A DNA stretch of 64,000 bases, from the NCBI RefSeq assembly GCF_051014445.1, contig NC_135141.1, positions 27,427,422 to 27,491,421 on the forward strand. The letters run 5' to 3'. The notes under the pieces were generated by a model. That model ran no database searches, was not told the origin of the DNA, and saw nothing but the letters and a program-made list of their open reading frames with translations. Source of the stretch: Colletes latitarsis. Its lineage: Eukaryota > Arthropoda > Insecta > Hymenoptera > Colletidae. Numbering within the stretch: the first letter of the stretch is position 1; each line of letters starts with the position of its first letter. The position numbers and the translations under genes are program-made. Shown one piece after another: positions 50,601-63,348 of this stretch.

Positions 50601-51752
50601 GTACTGTCCATTTCCACCTGGTCCGTTGCTGTAAGGTTCGTTTACTATGATCTCTACACCGCTGCCTGCTCCTTGGCTCTCTACGCGAGATTTTTTCTGC
50701 AAACGATTACACGACGTTGCGATAAACTATACTTTAATAGCGGAGTAGACACACTACTGTCTGGAGATCACCGGATTCAAGCATGTCAAACAATTGAAAA
50801 TAGTGTAAAACTGTTGATCTGTTCACGAAAAATGAGTTTAACATGCTTGAGTCAAGTTATCGACGAGATCTAAATCGATGCAGATAGCCATTAAGAACGA
50901 TAGTTTAACAATTATTCTATAATGACAGTTTAAAATCGTATCAGATACTGTGATCTTAGACACAGCAACGTGGTCATTAACGCGTTTTTAATTGCCTGTT
51001 TCCTAGATCGTTAGACGATTCATTAAACGTTAAGACTCGAGTCATTCGATGTATTTGGTCGGTGCTTCAATGTGTTGAACGAAGACTCGATTAACTATTT
51101 ATCGCTAAATGCATTGAACAAACGCCAGTTAATAGAATCTTTCGCATCTACTAATCAAAGTAATTAGACGATCACTTACACAAATGACTTTATCGTCGAG
51201 TAAGATACCCAATACATTAAGAGCTTCGACATGCCACGTTAGTTAGGCAATTACTGCAATTGAATGCAATGTGGTGACCCATGATATTTACCAAAAACTG
51301 ACCTCTTTTTACGTTGCACTCATCAGTGTCCTATTCATTGAAACCATTTTAAACGAAGCTTACAATTTGCTTTTTCAGTTTGCAAAGAAACGAACGGAAT
51401 AAAACTTGGTCCTTAATGCATTCGAATAAAACAAGAAACAAAGATCGTTTGCCTCTATAGAATTCAATGCAATCGATACTTCTCTACGGCAGAGCGTTTC
51501 AATAAAAATTCTTTAATCTTTATTGCTTTCTAATCTCTACGCGGACATTAATCTGAGCGCTGAGCGTGTTAAGTACACACAGTCCAGCTTCCTGTTAATG
51601 GTACTCGATCCAATCTCCCGAAACATGATCCTCTAATTGTTGATGAACGGTCGTACAATTTCTGAGACATTTACCGCAATCATATAAAGCTGAGCAATTC
51701 TGTATTCCTCCACGGTGAGAGGCAGCGGTATTCGATACTCTTTTATCAACAT
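41608..51752 (-). CDS. rdgB (PITPNM-type phosphatidylinositol transfer protein)
   Basis: This gene encodes a 1254-residue retinal degeneration B protein, a PI/PA transfer protein acting at ER-plasma membrane contacts after PLC signalling. Nineteen exons on the minus strand join in phase: 51675-51752, 50360-50696, 50137-50273, 49504-49621, 49054-49429, 48790-48962, 47850-47954, 47590-47775, 47367-47529, 46902-47282, 46543-46829, 46315-46467, 45979-46241, 45786-45894, 45564-45720, 45341-45490, 45089-45269, 44733-45007, 41608-41743. The PITP domain is at about 1-255 (MLIKEYRIPLPLTVEEYRIA; QYTHKVYHVG; SIEIETYYFPD). The FFAT motif EFFDCQE is at 401-407. A lipase-like GDSVG is at 631-635. The DDHD domain runs to about 920 (FMFGSPLALVLAYR; LPHLFHASYWESSDV). 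The LNS2 domain is at about 1020-1170 (FSIDGSFTAS; TARPDMQQ; WLSQHNFPHG). In LNS2 the first Asp of the lipin DxDxT motif is Ser. Confidence 0.96.
41744..44732 (-). other. last intron of rdgB
   Basis: This 3.0-kb intron separates the final 45 codons of rdgB from the LNS2 exons. A 76-codon plus-strand frame at 44516-44746 overlaps the donor and has no family match. A short imperfect inverted repeat at about 44153-44192 (GTTTCCCAAACT and AGTTTGAGAAAC) resembles hAT element ends. No further gene is seen. Confidence 0.5.
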
Positions 51753-53640
51753 TTTTGCTGATCTTATTTATCTTCTACCCGCTCTCGTGAAAGACGCTCG
51801 TCGATCGAAGATTGCCGTTTCTTCTTTGTCGTTCAACTTCATGGTAACGCAGACGCGATCCTTTAAGAAAAAAAGAAATAACAAAACCCATTAGGGCGCA
51901 CAAAGAACGTTAGAAAGAACGTTACATTATCAAGATTTCCCTCAGGACGGTGATCGATGTTACTCGAATTACCGTTCGAGCGATCCGATCAACTTTCGTC
52001 TCGAATGTCGCGCGTTATCAGCCCCGGTGGCGCGTATTGTTGCCCAGAAACGATTCGTGGAGGTTTCTATCTACGTGTTCGATCCATCAGATATTCGATT
52101 AAAAAGTGCGCAGCACGAAAGCTCGTGGCTATCTGTAGGTGCATTCTTGTGCATTAGAAATAGAGACCTCCGTGTGCATCGACTGACTGATTTTCCCAGT
52201 CTATAATTGAAGCACGTCAAATGCTGAATCGTTGCGATTCTACCGCACGTTTCCACGCAAATCCCCGCTCGGGGTCGGCCACGGACAGTTCAGTAGGCAT
52301 TAATAACGATGTTACAATCGATTTCAGTAATATCATTAATATTAGCAAATTGCATTTTCCGAATAGCGCGATGGGATCGCCAAGAAGCAAATTAAATTGA
52401 TCGAAAATGTAAATCGTCGTTGATCTCGTAGATTATTTAAAGATTACGGACCCAAGAACAATTTTTCCGTTAACAACCTTGTACCTAGTGCATTAAATGC
52501 ATATTAAATGATAAAAAATAATAACAATTTTCTTCGACCTCGTAGTAATTAATTTCATTCCAGGTATATTGGCTCGTCTAAAATACATTAGTGCTAAACA
52601 GTCACGCAGATATTGGATTTCGCACGAAGCTGTAAGCGATTCATGAACTACAAATGCTAATGGAGCGGCCTCATGAAACGGGAATACGGATTCCTCGGAG
52701 CTGCAAAAGACCAATAAACAAAATGTTACGTAAGACGCTTATTTATACCCACCTGAACTACGTCGACCATAAAATCTTACGCGAAATTGCTGCCCTTCGG
52801 CGAGAAAGTTATAATTGCGATCTGTTATTTCTAAAAACTTTATCGAATATTGTTGTACGATTTTATTCGCGTACACCGTTCGAATAAAATTTTTCCCATC
52901 TCTGATGATAAAGATTATAACTCAAAGTTACTCTGATTTACAGCTCAAATATCCAGACACGCTTACGGTAGAACAGAGACTGCTGTCAACAAACACGGCC
53001 CTAAGTATATGCTTATTTCTAATCGTAGAATCGACGCAAAATTTGTATCGTGCGTTACGATCGAAAAAAAAGGATTCAAACTTAATTTCTATTTGAATTT
53101 TAAAAACGTTCGTCTTTTCGCAACATTGAAAAACAGTTCCGCCCACGATAGTCCGTCGCAGCGCTTGAACCACTGTCCGCGATTGGGCCGCAACCTGTCA
53201 GATCGGACCAATCGTTCTCGTGGAGCTCAGCTGACAGGTCTCCGACGGTTTGACACCGGCCCGATGTCTACTAACATCTTAATAATCGCCGAGGCACGCG
53301 AAACCGCGGCCCGACGCCGCATCGACGTACTTACGAGCAAGGGGTTTCCTTAACCTTGAGCATCACGGAAATAGGGCAGATTGATGGTCGGTGCAACGAG
53401 GCGATCGCTCGTCCTGCTTCCTCTCACTGGTGCACCGTACTTTTCGCGCCACACCTTTGTACGGACAAATCGCGGGAAGACCGGCAAGCGTCCGAGTCGA
53501 TAAAGGACGCGAAACGAATGATTATCGAGGCATCTGCCCGTACTTATCTCGAGTGACGTTGCTCGATTAGGTTTTCCGTAAAAACGTATCGTGCATGAAG
53601 CGTGTCGTCGCTCCGCTCGAGTAGCAGACACTCGCGCGTG
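51753..53640 (-). promoter_or_regulatory. rdgB 5' region with a possible non-coding exon
   Basis: Upstream of the rdgB ATG the DNA is AT-rich to about 53.1 kb, then becomes CpG-rich. A strong minus-strand donor, GTAAGTAC, lies at 53327-53334. It would close a non-coding exon starting near 53335-53640 and spliced to the ATG exon. The promoter would then lie at about 53.6-54.1 kb. Link to rdgB is by position and strand only. Confidence 0.3.
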
Positions 53641-55812
53641 ACTTTTTCACGCGTACTTTGCACAGTCACATCGTTCGAATTCCAGGCAAGAGTCCTCGAC
53701 ACGCATGGTACACGAGATTACGAAATATCACTTGTTTTCTTTTTTTTTTTTTTGCCAGGCGGGGCAGAGAACTTGGCAAAGAACGAACGAGACGAAGAAG
53801 GCTGAAACAATGTTGCGCGTTCCTGTCAAACGTGTTTGATAAGGCAACGCACTGGATAGCAGGCGTTGGAACATTCGCCGAAAGAAAGGGTTAACGCGAC
53901 ACAAAGACGTCACGACGTTACGTCGGCAACGCGCGGCCACCGACTGACGGGCCAGAGGCCGCTCCGATTGGCGGGCCCGTTGGCACGCGCGACTTCTCGA
54001 ATCCACGAAATCGAGCTGGACCAATCGGAGCGCCCCCTGTCGCCCCCGCGGCCCGGCGATCCGGACACAGTGCCGTGAAACACGGGCGCCTCCTTTGGGT
54101 CTCCTCAGAACACCCTTAATTCTTTACTTACGTCGAGCTTCGATATTCAACTTGCTACTTTAATCCATAGAAATTTACGTAACCGAGAAATTAATGCAAA
54201 GGTAAATTTCCAGGTATTCGAAAAATCTACGCGTTGAAATACTGTTTGCATGGATGTTAAAACACGAATGTTTACGAGAGTGATTGTTACGGGCTTCGGG
54301 GGAAGATGCAGATGACAGTTAGCGTCGACAGGGAGACCGGGGATGTAACGAGGTGAATTTCAAGCGATTGCTCGAGATTCTTAATTACGAATGATTTGCA
54401 ATGCAAATTGCTGAAGCCGTCACTGGCTGGACAGCCGCCGTTAGCCGCCTCCGTCGCCTCCCTGGCCTATTGATCGATCCCCGAGCGAGCAAGAAAACGC
54501 GAGACCAGATGCGCCATAACACCAGCGAACTCCCGCGGAGGCGAGACTCGACACACGTTCGCCGTCTGAGATGCACGCGTCTATCGGACGGTCGAGGGAT
54601 CGTTTCGGGGGCGGCTATGCGGTTTCCACACCCGCGTTTTACGTTATTAAAACGACGAACGTTGTATCCTACCCACGGACGGGAAGCGTGCCACTTGCCG
54701 AGGCGAGGATCTTTCTTTTTTTTTCTTTTTTGTTCTTTTTATCCTCTGAATAGTTAAACGCGAAAGCCGCTCGTCGTTCACGCGAACAAGGGAGAGAGGA
54801 TGAACGCGGACGAGGCTTGTTTATTCTCGCGCGACACCTCTTTCAAACGCCCTTCCGAGAATTACTTTTTTTTATAGAGTAAAGAAAGAAGGCGGTTTAG
54901 GGTCGAGGGAAATTGCTAGCAATCGGCGCAGGGAGGTAAAAATACCGTAGCGCGGACCTTATTTTAATTCTTTCGTTCTGTGTAACTTTACGATGCCGCA
55001 CGGTGGCACAATTGCATGCCAAATGCGAAAAAGATGTGCATTATCGTTCAAAACTTAGAGTAGCGTCCCTACCTTGGAGTTTGTATTAACAAGAAAACTC
55101 GTTTCAAGAGAAACGATTAAAGTTTCAAGCGATATTCTTTGATCGTAATCTTCTTTTCAAAATGGAAACTTTTTAAAATCTCCGCACACGATGTTCTTTT
55201 GAAAAGGCTATAGCTATTACCAGATTTCCAACGATTCAACGTTTCGCAATCTCCAAATCGTTGTGAATATTAGTATATTCTATCGTTACAATTTTCACAC
55301 ATATTTATGAGAAGCAAAAAAAATACAGCATATTATAATAATAATACGTCATGCCTGATATCGAGTTAGGCAGGGTACAATGCCTAACGAAGTAACTCAA
55401 ACAAGATAACCGATAGAATATAGTCACAGCTACGCTGCTAAGTAGGTGACCTCAACCTCAAATAAAAGAAGAAATCACGATTGCAGGATAACGAATAGCA
55501 AGCAGAAAATGTAGGACGATAATGAGCAATGAAAAATGAGCTAAGAAACGATTAATGATACGGTTCGGAGACAAAGTACAAAGTTCAGAGGCAATCAGGA
55601 AACCGACAACGAAGGAGTAGCATTATTATGCAAGATAAAATGCATTTATCGAGGCTGAATGTTCGTAACGGGGCATGCGTGCAATTATACAAGGTGTTTC
55701 TGAATGTTACGCCCCTGAAATTTGTACCGCGTTAACTGGCAGGTTCGTTCGAACGCGTCGCTGGTAAAATTGACCTTTGACATTAGCGGAGAGAAATCTG
55801 TCGGATGAGAAT
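53641..55812. other. GC-rich then AT-rich non-coding stretch
   Basis: The 53.6-54.9 kb part is GC- and CpG-rich, with frames of 60-118 codons in several phases but no coding signature or splice support. It fits the upstream part of a promoter island. From about 55.0 kb the DNA is AT-rich, with no feature recognised. Confidence 0.4.
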
Positions 55813-55840
55813 CCTCTCTCTCTCTCTCTCTCGCTCTCTC
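55813..55840. repeat. (CT)n microsatellite
   Basis: A run of CT dinucleotides is interrupted once by CG. It is a simple sequence tract outside any recognised gene. Confidence 0.9.
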
Positions 55841-58800
55841 GATACTACTTGCCGTGGAAATCAACAATGTTACGTACAGGGACGGGCCGAGTTCGGTCTA
55901 TTTACGGCAGATGAAAGGAAGAATAAAATTCGCCTATCAAAAGGATAGAGATTGGGGAAAGGTTAGAGGCGCTATTCCCTGTGATTTCGCACAAAAGCGC
56001 CGGGGGTCGCGCTCGATGGACGGTAAAAACCATTCTCTTCGGTGAACCGAGCGATATAAGAGACATTTTATGAATAGACAAGCGCGGTTTGATTCTTACA
56101 AAAGTTTCAAACGCCGAAAGGACAAAAAAAAAAATTGCACTCGAGCAGAGGTCTCGAGGATCGTTTCAATAATAATTCGAGACAGCCTTTTTTAACGGCA
56201 AGGACGCGCCAAGTACTTTGGATTTGACCGAAGGCCTCGTCTTCGAGACGCCCTGCTGACTTCGTTCGCGAGGCTTTCATGAAACCTGAACGCGGGATTA
56301 TTCGCGATTTAATCTGTAAATGGGAATAGAATTGAGAAAATTGATGAAAACGAGAATCGAAGCCGCGCGAAATTGATAGGCGTAGGCGGTCGAGGGCATT
56401 TCGAAGCTAAATACGTTTCTCAATAGAAAGTTATATTTTTATTTTTAGAGGCATTCTCAACATTCTGCGCAAGGTCGCCTACGATTAAACTCGTCTACAA
56501 AGTCTGCTTTCCAGACGGCCTCGTTGAATATTTATGACCTTGAATGACCTGGTACGATAGGTCGTAGAACTGTTCTTTTAAAAAAAGCGGGGTTGACTTT
56601 GAAACGACCTTGACCTTTAATCTATCGATTTTTTTTACCAATGCCACCAATCTTCGAACGAGCGCAGCTTCAATGTTCGTGATAAGCGAACGCTCGCTAG
56701 ATGGCAAGATAAAGATATTAATCTTTCGTTTGAACAATTTCAACGAGGATATGAAATATAAGTATTATGACTTAAAGTTCGGAATACGCAGATTCCAATT
56801 ATCTAAACACAAAATTTTTGTTTCGCAGAACATTTCGAGGTACACATCCCGAGCAAGCAACGCATGAATCTTTGACGAATAAACAAATGAACGCGAGGGA
56901 CTATTATGCTGCTGGCATAAAATTAGAATAATCGTTCGGACGATTACGAACCGGCACCGGATATTGTTCCGCGGATTCGAATTAATCAAACGAAGAGAAA
57001 CGAACCCGCAGCAGTATATTCCCGTCCCCCAATGGCCAGAGCAGTGATGAGATTTGAAACGCTTCGAATCGCTTCGATAAAATGGCGGAAAAATCGGAAA
57101 ATCCTCGTCGTGCCTTGATCATCTTGATACTCTTGAAAGTTTCATTTATAAATAAGTATTCAATATCTCACATACTTCCATTATACGATCAAGAGTTTCT
57201 AAACATCGTGTCGTATTCGAATCCCTTTGACTGTATTGCAACATACAATAAAATTCAAAGTCCCATCACTAGGCCAGAGTAAACGTCTGTGACGTCAAAG
57301 AACATTAGGCGAAGTTGCCGTCACAATATGCACATGTACAGTGACGCAAGCGAAAGATTTCTCCGGGCGACGAAAGGAGGGGTATAGACGTGCTCGGGGA
57401 GTCTCGTCCAACGTTGACCTTCTCAGAGGATCCACATGTTCCGCATTCAACTTACGACAAACGAAAAGAACCGAGTTTTACGATCGTATTGCCCGATACG
57501 CAACATCTGAAATTCTTTACGACGTTAGAAAGGGTAGAAGCGACGTTAGAAACTTAACAAACCCTCAACCTCGGTGAAATGGCACAAATAAATGCAGACG
57601 TGTACGTACAATAGCTTAATATAATTGTATTGTGTCAGAGTGAACATAAATGTGGTTTGATATTTAGGTTTACATTCTGCGGAGAGTAGGTCAAGTACTG
57701 ATTAGGTCTTGGTTCGATACGTCTTAACATCGTGTGCAAATTCCGTAAATTTTCCTCGACAAATTTAACACGGTTTTGTAGTTTCTGTCCTAAAAGAAAG
57801 CAAGGTGTTGTTATGTAGGAAAGTGTCGACAATTTATTTTTCGTTTCAAGATCGTATCGAAGCGACGCGTTGCAAACGCGACCGTGTGTATTCGTTTCTG
57901 TTAATTTCTTTATTGGATTCCCGATCGTACCGTATTACGCAACAGGGGATTAAACAATTTTTGCGACAATTTCTATTATGAAAGAATGGACATTCTATCG
58001 GGCTCGTTGTTGAACCGAGGAACTAATCTATAAAGATCGAATGCGGTCAGGCGGCAATAATCGGTGCGTTATTTTCATTGAACCGCCGGATATGTCGTAT
58101 CCGGCACTCGAATACCGCACCGTTGCGAATAATTTAGCGTGCAACATCGAGAGGAAACATCATAGGGAAACGCATACTTTTAGGCGGTGCTCGTTTGCAT
58201 AGTCGAGCTCAATTTGAAAGCTTTCTAGTTACGAAAAGGTTCAAATATTCGTGGAGGAATTTTCTAATGTATTTCCGTTGAACAATTTCAGGTGGATTCA
58301 GTGTCGGCGAACCGATCTATTTCGAGCCAATTTCCGGGACAATGAACGAACAATAAAACTGAGAATCTGCCCGCACGGTTAAAGCGATCTCATTGTCCCT
58401 TTTCTCTTACGTGCACCGCGGCGCGTTCGTTAATCCTTTGGTTCGCCTGTCTTCACTGCATTTGGGTCTTCCACTTCGTATCCGTGCGGGGATATTGGAT
58501 TTAGCACGGGATTGTGGAAGAAGGTGTGTACGCCGTTGCCCCATGGGAAAGGCTATCGAAGAGAAATATTAATAAATTACCAGCGATGAGGCAAGGGTGT
58601 CGTGATCGATCTCGACGAAGTACAATATTATCAAACGCGAAGATACTTAATCCTGAATTAATTATTTTATTATTCGCTTCCTTTCAGAGTACTCGTTCGT
58701 TACGCGAATCTCGCATTCCTGAGCTTCCGATATATACGCTTTAAAAAGGTAAATTAGTGACGTCGTACGGAATCGTTGGAACGGAGATTGTTAGAATAAA

Positions 58801-61171
58801 AAAAAAAAAACGGAGGAAGACGTGTAACTGAGGCCGAAAGAACGAAGAAAGAAAAAAAATATCAAATTCCTGCGACAAAGAAGGCGGTCGTAGTCGGTAA
58901 GACTTCATTAATCGATTATGACGAGTGAAGCACAAACGGATTACGGTTTCCGAGATGCACGGAACAACACGTTTCGTTGGAAGGAAGTATCGGTTTAAAA
59001 CTTGTATTCGTCGCGTAGAAATAAATGTACACAGTCAATTGATCCTAATTAACAGAGAACATGTCTTCGAAAGTTATTGCTCTTTTATCGTGGAAGGAAT
59101 GTGCGCCAATTAGTGGCCGAATCTTGCGCTACTTCGCTATTAGAAATTACTTCATTATCTTCTTCCATGATAAAATTTACGTTCAACTGCTTTCTAGTGG
59201 TTTTCACTGAGACGTTTTCACAATTGACGCGATTATTATAACAACGAGAAATCGTTTCCTCGGCCACTAACTGAAAGGATTTCTGCCCCAAAGGGAAATC
59301 AGCCGCTGTGAATATCGAAATGGCAAAAATAACAACGATCGTGCGTAAAACAATGAAAATCCTTTCATACCGCACTAACCAGCGTTCTTTCCATGCGGAA
59401 TCCGTTTGCCTCGCGGAAAGAATGCCGGTGCACGGCTGGCTAAAATCTTTGCAGAATGAAACGAAAAGGGGGCACCTTAATTATTCGACGCAGGTACGGA
59501 ACGTCCACGAACTCGGGTCTCGGTTGTTTTTTGTTTTCCATTTCTCTTCTGTAAACGACGAACGACGTGACTATTAATGCCGGAATCGCCACGAAAAGCA
59601 CCATAAAACGCCAGAATCTTTCCTTCCGCGAGTCTGCATTCGTACAAACATGGTCGTGTCGTTACTTCGTCTCGTCGCCAATTACCAGAGATAAAAATTC
59701 AACCCTGCGTGCATCCTAACCCTTGGACGAATACTCTCAAAGAATTATAGTAATTTGAAACAATGGCAAATCTATAAGTGCACAGAGAAAATAAACGATC
59801 ATTCGTCGAGGAGTTTTTTTGTACAGGACGTCAAACGGAGCGATCCATAAACTTTTCCAACGCTTTCCCAGGTCATTTTAGACCAAAAAGGTCATATCCA
59901 TTATAAGTCTATTTCCGTCCGTTATCGAGATAAGCATTGTTTAACCTTGACGTCAAGCGTGACGGTATTCGCTAGCTATGAAGACGTAGATGGCCTATAA
60001 TGCTCGAGTCTACTTCACCGTTTCAAATACACTCTACTTTTATTCGCGACATCGAGTCGTGTTTTGAAACGCGGAAACCGCTAATATTTTATTCGTATCT
60101 GATTCTAGCAGCGGCGAGAGAAAACCAACGTGGTCGGATATCAACGGCGACAACCCAAAACCGCAAAGTTTCTCGTCTGTTCGCGTGTTAGGACATTTCA
60201 ATGGTCACGGACGTCTGAAACGTGATATTTTTCGAACACGTCTATTAAATAATAACGAAACTCGTATCTAGTATATAAAACAATGATTTTGAACGGTTCA
60301 AAAATGTATGTCAACAGGTCATTCTGCCTCGCTATTTGCGACCTTACAAATTAATGTTCCTCTATTGTAATACGTTGTTCGTTCCCGATACTTTACTACA
60401 ACTGAAATAAAACATTCGATGAAGGTACTGTTCGATGTTGAGTTGGCACCGTTTCCGTGCAAACAATCTCGGCCCAACTCGCGTGCACCGTTCGTCAAAC
60501 ATCACGTTTCGCAACGAGTACGAATTGCGTTTGCAGACGAAAGGTTGCCAATTCACAACATCTTTAGATTTTATATGCAAAAACGACGAGACGCAACGAG
60601 AAACAAAAGAACTGATGTGATTCGATAACGGATGAAAATAGATCCACAGTGTACACGAGATTCTTGATTCGGAATGACCTGGCAAACATGCTGTTAAACT
60701 ATGTCGGTTATCTAGTGATAACTTGTATATATATACACACCTATTAACAGATATGGTATCTCGATGGCACATTATAAACGTTACCCAGCACTTCGTGCCG
60801 GGAAAATGGAGGGTAACAACAACATAATCGTTCAATTATTGATTAGAGAAAAACATAGACAAAGGACAGTAGTAGAAATTAGCCCATTTCGGCCTTGAGG
60901 GAAGATTCTTGTACAATAGCTCTGGAAATAACCGATACGAATTGCTTTTTAACTATTTCCAGATTTCTTTATCTTCGACTCAATGAATCTGGACGCATCG
61001 GTGGATGGTCGATAGTCGAAATACGATAAAATAGCGAGCAAAAATCGTACACGAACTTTTAGGGAGTCATTGGAAAGAGGAGAAAGAGGATTCATTTTGA
61101 AATCCGTTGTATCGGCGTTAATAATAAATTTTCTCCAGGTGCATGGAGACATTTTCAAACCAGTATACATA
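55841..61171. other. long interval without a recognised gene
   Basis: I see no gene with family resemblance in these 5.3 kb. Nuclear-receptor-like half-sites cluster near 56.54-56.61 kb and 59.87-59.95 kb. Two minus-strand open frames, 59085-59375 (96 codons with a hydrophobic start) and 60362-60835 (157 codons), lack an ATG at their start and match nothing I know. They are discussed as findings only. The window could be the long intron or flank of a gene outside it. Confidence 0.4.
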
Positions 61172-61376
61172 CAGGATGTTCGGCCACCCCTGGAAAAAAT
61201 TTTAATGGAAGATTCAAATCGTTCTAAAAAAATTATTTCCGATTGCAAGGGTTGATTATAATCATTTTTGATGAATATATATCCACCATCAAGAAATTGG
61301 TATTCTTGATTTTCGTCTTATTTTGGCCTCTAGAATCTCCCATTAAAATTTTTCCCAGGGATGGCCGAACACCCTG
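61172..61376. mobile_element. 205-bp MITE, short relative of the 21.7 kb element
   Basis: Its ends match the element at 21711-22751: CAGGATGTTCGGCCACCCCT on the left and the inverted CAGGGTGTTCGGCCATCCCT on the right. The inner sequence ATTGGTATTCTTGATTTTCG is shared as well. TA flanks both sides (61170-61171 and 61377-61378). The left inverted repeat is shortened, and the interior keeps the TTCTAAAAAAATTATTTCCG unit. It looks like an internal-deletion derivative of the same family. Confidence 0.8.
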
Positions 61377-62127
61377 TATATTGAAAAGAGGACTTTCTTG
61401 TAGAACCGGTAGTGTTACCTTCGGGTTCGCAGTAATCATCCACGTTTATGCAACGAAAACGGTTCTTCGAGGCTGCGGACTCGGTAGGAGGGCAGGACTC
61501 GTCGCGAGGATCCTCGATCGACGTGGTGCACGGCTTGGAACATTCTTCAACGGGAAAGCTCGTGGAAAAGCCCGTGTCAGACTCCGTTTTCGAGTATTGG
61601 TTCTTGGAAGGTTCCTGGTACGCGGATGTCGTTTGATCGCAACACCCGTCTGACGTCGATTTTTTGTTGCAGGAGCTATCCTCGGTGGAAAAATGATTGC
61701 AAAGAGTATCGCGACGTGACGTCGTTCTACATAGGACGCCCTTCCCCGAGTTCCCACGCGACGAGAACTTCCTGCAAGCCGGATTGTTCGCGAAGGAATA
61801 AATGTTCGTCGTCGGATGCGATAACTTCCTCGTGCACGGACCGACGTATCCTACCGAAGGACAAATTGCCTTGGAGAATTTCCAAGTGTGGTAAATGGTC
61901 GCCAAAGCGAACTGCAAGGGAATCGACGTTCCCTTGCCAAGCAAGAAAACCCTTCTTCCGGGGCAATTCTTCGCTTCGATTCGTCGTTGGCGTTCGACTA
62001 TGAAAGAGTTCCTCGATGATACACCGTCGGATACGTTTCTCTCTGAAACGAATTTTCTAATGACGCCAACGTGCTCGATTGTAAAGGTGAAACGCGTTCC
62101 TTTTAGACTACTCAGATTAGATCGAAA
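61377..62127 (-). other. unidentified long open frame without methionine
   Basis: On the minus strand a frame stays open from 62127 to the element boundary at 61376, about 250 codons. It continues into the element to a stop at 61330-61332, for 265 codons in all. It contains no ATG. A possible acceptor (TTCGTTTCAG) precedes 62042 and a possible donor (GTAACA) follows about 61421, so it could be an internal exon of about 620 bp. The peptide is rich in Ser, Thr and Cys (for example CPSVGYVGPC and DGCCDQTTS). I recognise no family. Overlapping frames on the plus strand are shorter. It may be a real fast-evolving exon, a gene relic, or chance in GC-rich DNA. Confidence 0.25.
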
Positions 62128-62952
62128 TTAAAGTAAACAAAAACTCAACGTTTCGCTAGCGCTAAATAATACACGAGGAATTCTCTGTTTATTTGAAAAC
62201 CGTTGTAAGAGGATCGAGTGTACCTCCGTTTATCGTTAACAATTTTCTTGCCAACGATCCGCGTCTCCAAGCGTCTTCAATTGGAATCTTCAGCTTCATC
62301 GACGAAGAAAGCAATACGTTGCTGGCGTTTGCAACGCGTGACGGCAACGAGATATTTAACCTACGCGAGAGATAGACCATCGCCATATTGCATTTTGTTT
62401 TATCGTGTCGATTTGCGAATAAGGTCGCGTTCTGGTTTTAATTCATTTTTTTTTTTTTTTCAAAGGAAACTGCGCGAGGTGTCATCAACTCGAGGACGCG
62501 ATGTTTAAATCCCGATCGCGATGCACGCGGACTCTTTTGTCACGGAACTCGTTCGCTGTTGCAAATACGTTTCAGTAATTTTTCATACCTCGACTACAGA
62601 CTTTCCTGCCCCCCTCTCCAAATGTAACGTAACAAATCGATTCAGCTCATCAAGCTGGAAAGTTGTTTGTACTTGTAAAATTACAATTTCTGGAATTTTT
62701 CAAAATAGAAAGCACGCGATGTTACAAATTAGATAACGTTAGTAATTTCCTAGGTACTTTGGTATACCAAACAGTACTCCAAATGCAGTTCCTCTGCGTC
62801 ACGTTCGATTTGGGGGGCAAGTCGACGACACTGTCGCTTTGTTTCTCGTACAACTATGAGCGTAAATCGCGTTGCTCCCGTCGTATCTAATTGCTTCCAT
62901 TTGGTATGTCGAGGTCGCGTATTTCGTTAAATTTTCTCGTTTCATTTTCCAG

Positions 62953-63163
62953 AACGAAGCAGGAACGTTCCTTTTGCGTTATCTCGATTTCGTGACTAGC
63001 GTCGGACTTCCTGCGGACGAACGTAGCTTGTATGACGTTTGTAAAACGACCGTATTTATAGCAATCTTTCCGCTCTTCCGTCTGTATTCGCTGCGAAGTT
63101 TTGTACTCGGTTTCGCGGAATATACGTGGTGCGATTCGAACGATCAACACGCGATCTCTTCAG
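62953..63163 (+). other. possible isolated exon, unidentified
   Basis: A 211-bp stretch has a TTTTCCAG acceptor before it and a strong CAG-GTACGT donor after it. One plus-strand frame is open for 70 codons (starting NEAGTFLLRYLDFVTSVG). The other two frames have stops. No family is recognised, and partner exons were not found inside the window. Confidence 0.2.
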
Positions 63164-63348
63164 GTACGTGCGTACTATATTTTCGATCGACTTTATTTAT
63201 TCGTTTGCTCGCTATTAATGGAAAGAACAGTTCATCGATAATAATATTCGATATATAAATAAACAGAGAATATCTCAGGTTTCTAATTGGCGCGCAGAAC
63301 TCGACGTGTTGTAAAATATCAGAACACGTAACGTGGCAGTTAATTAAT

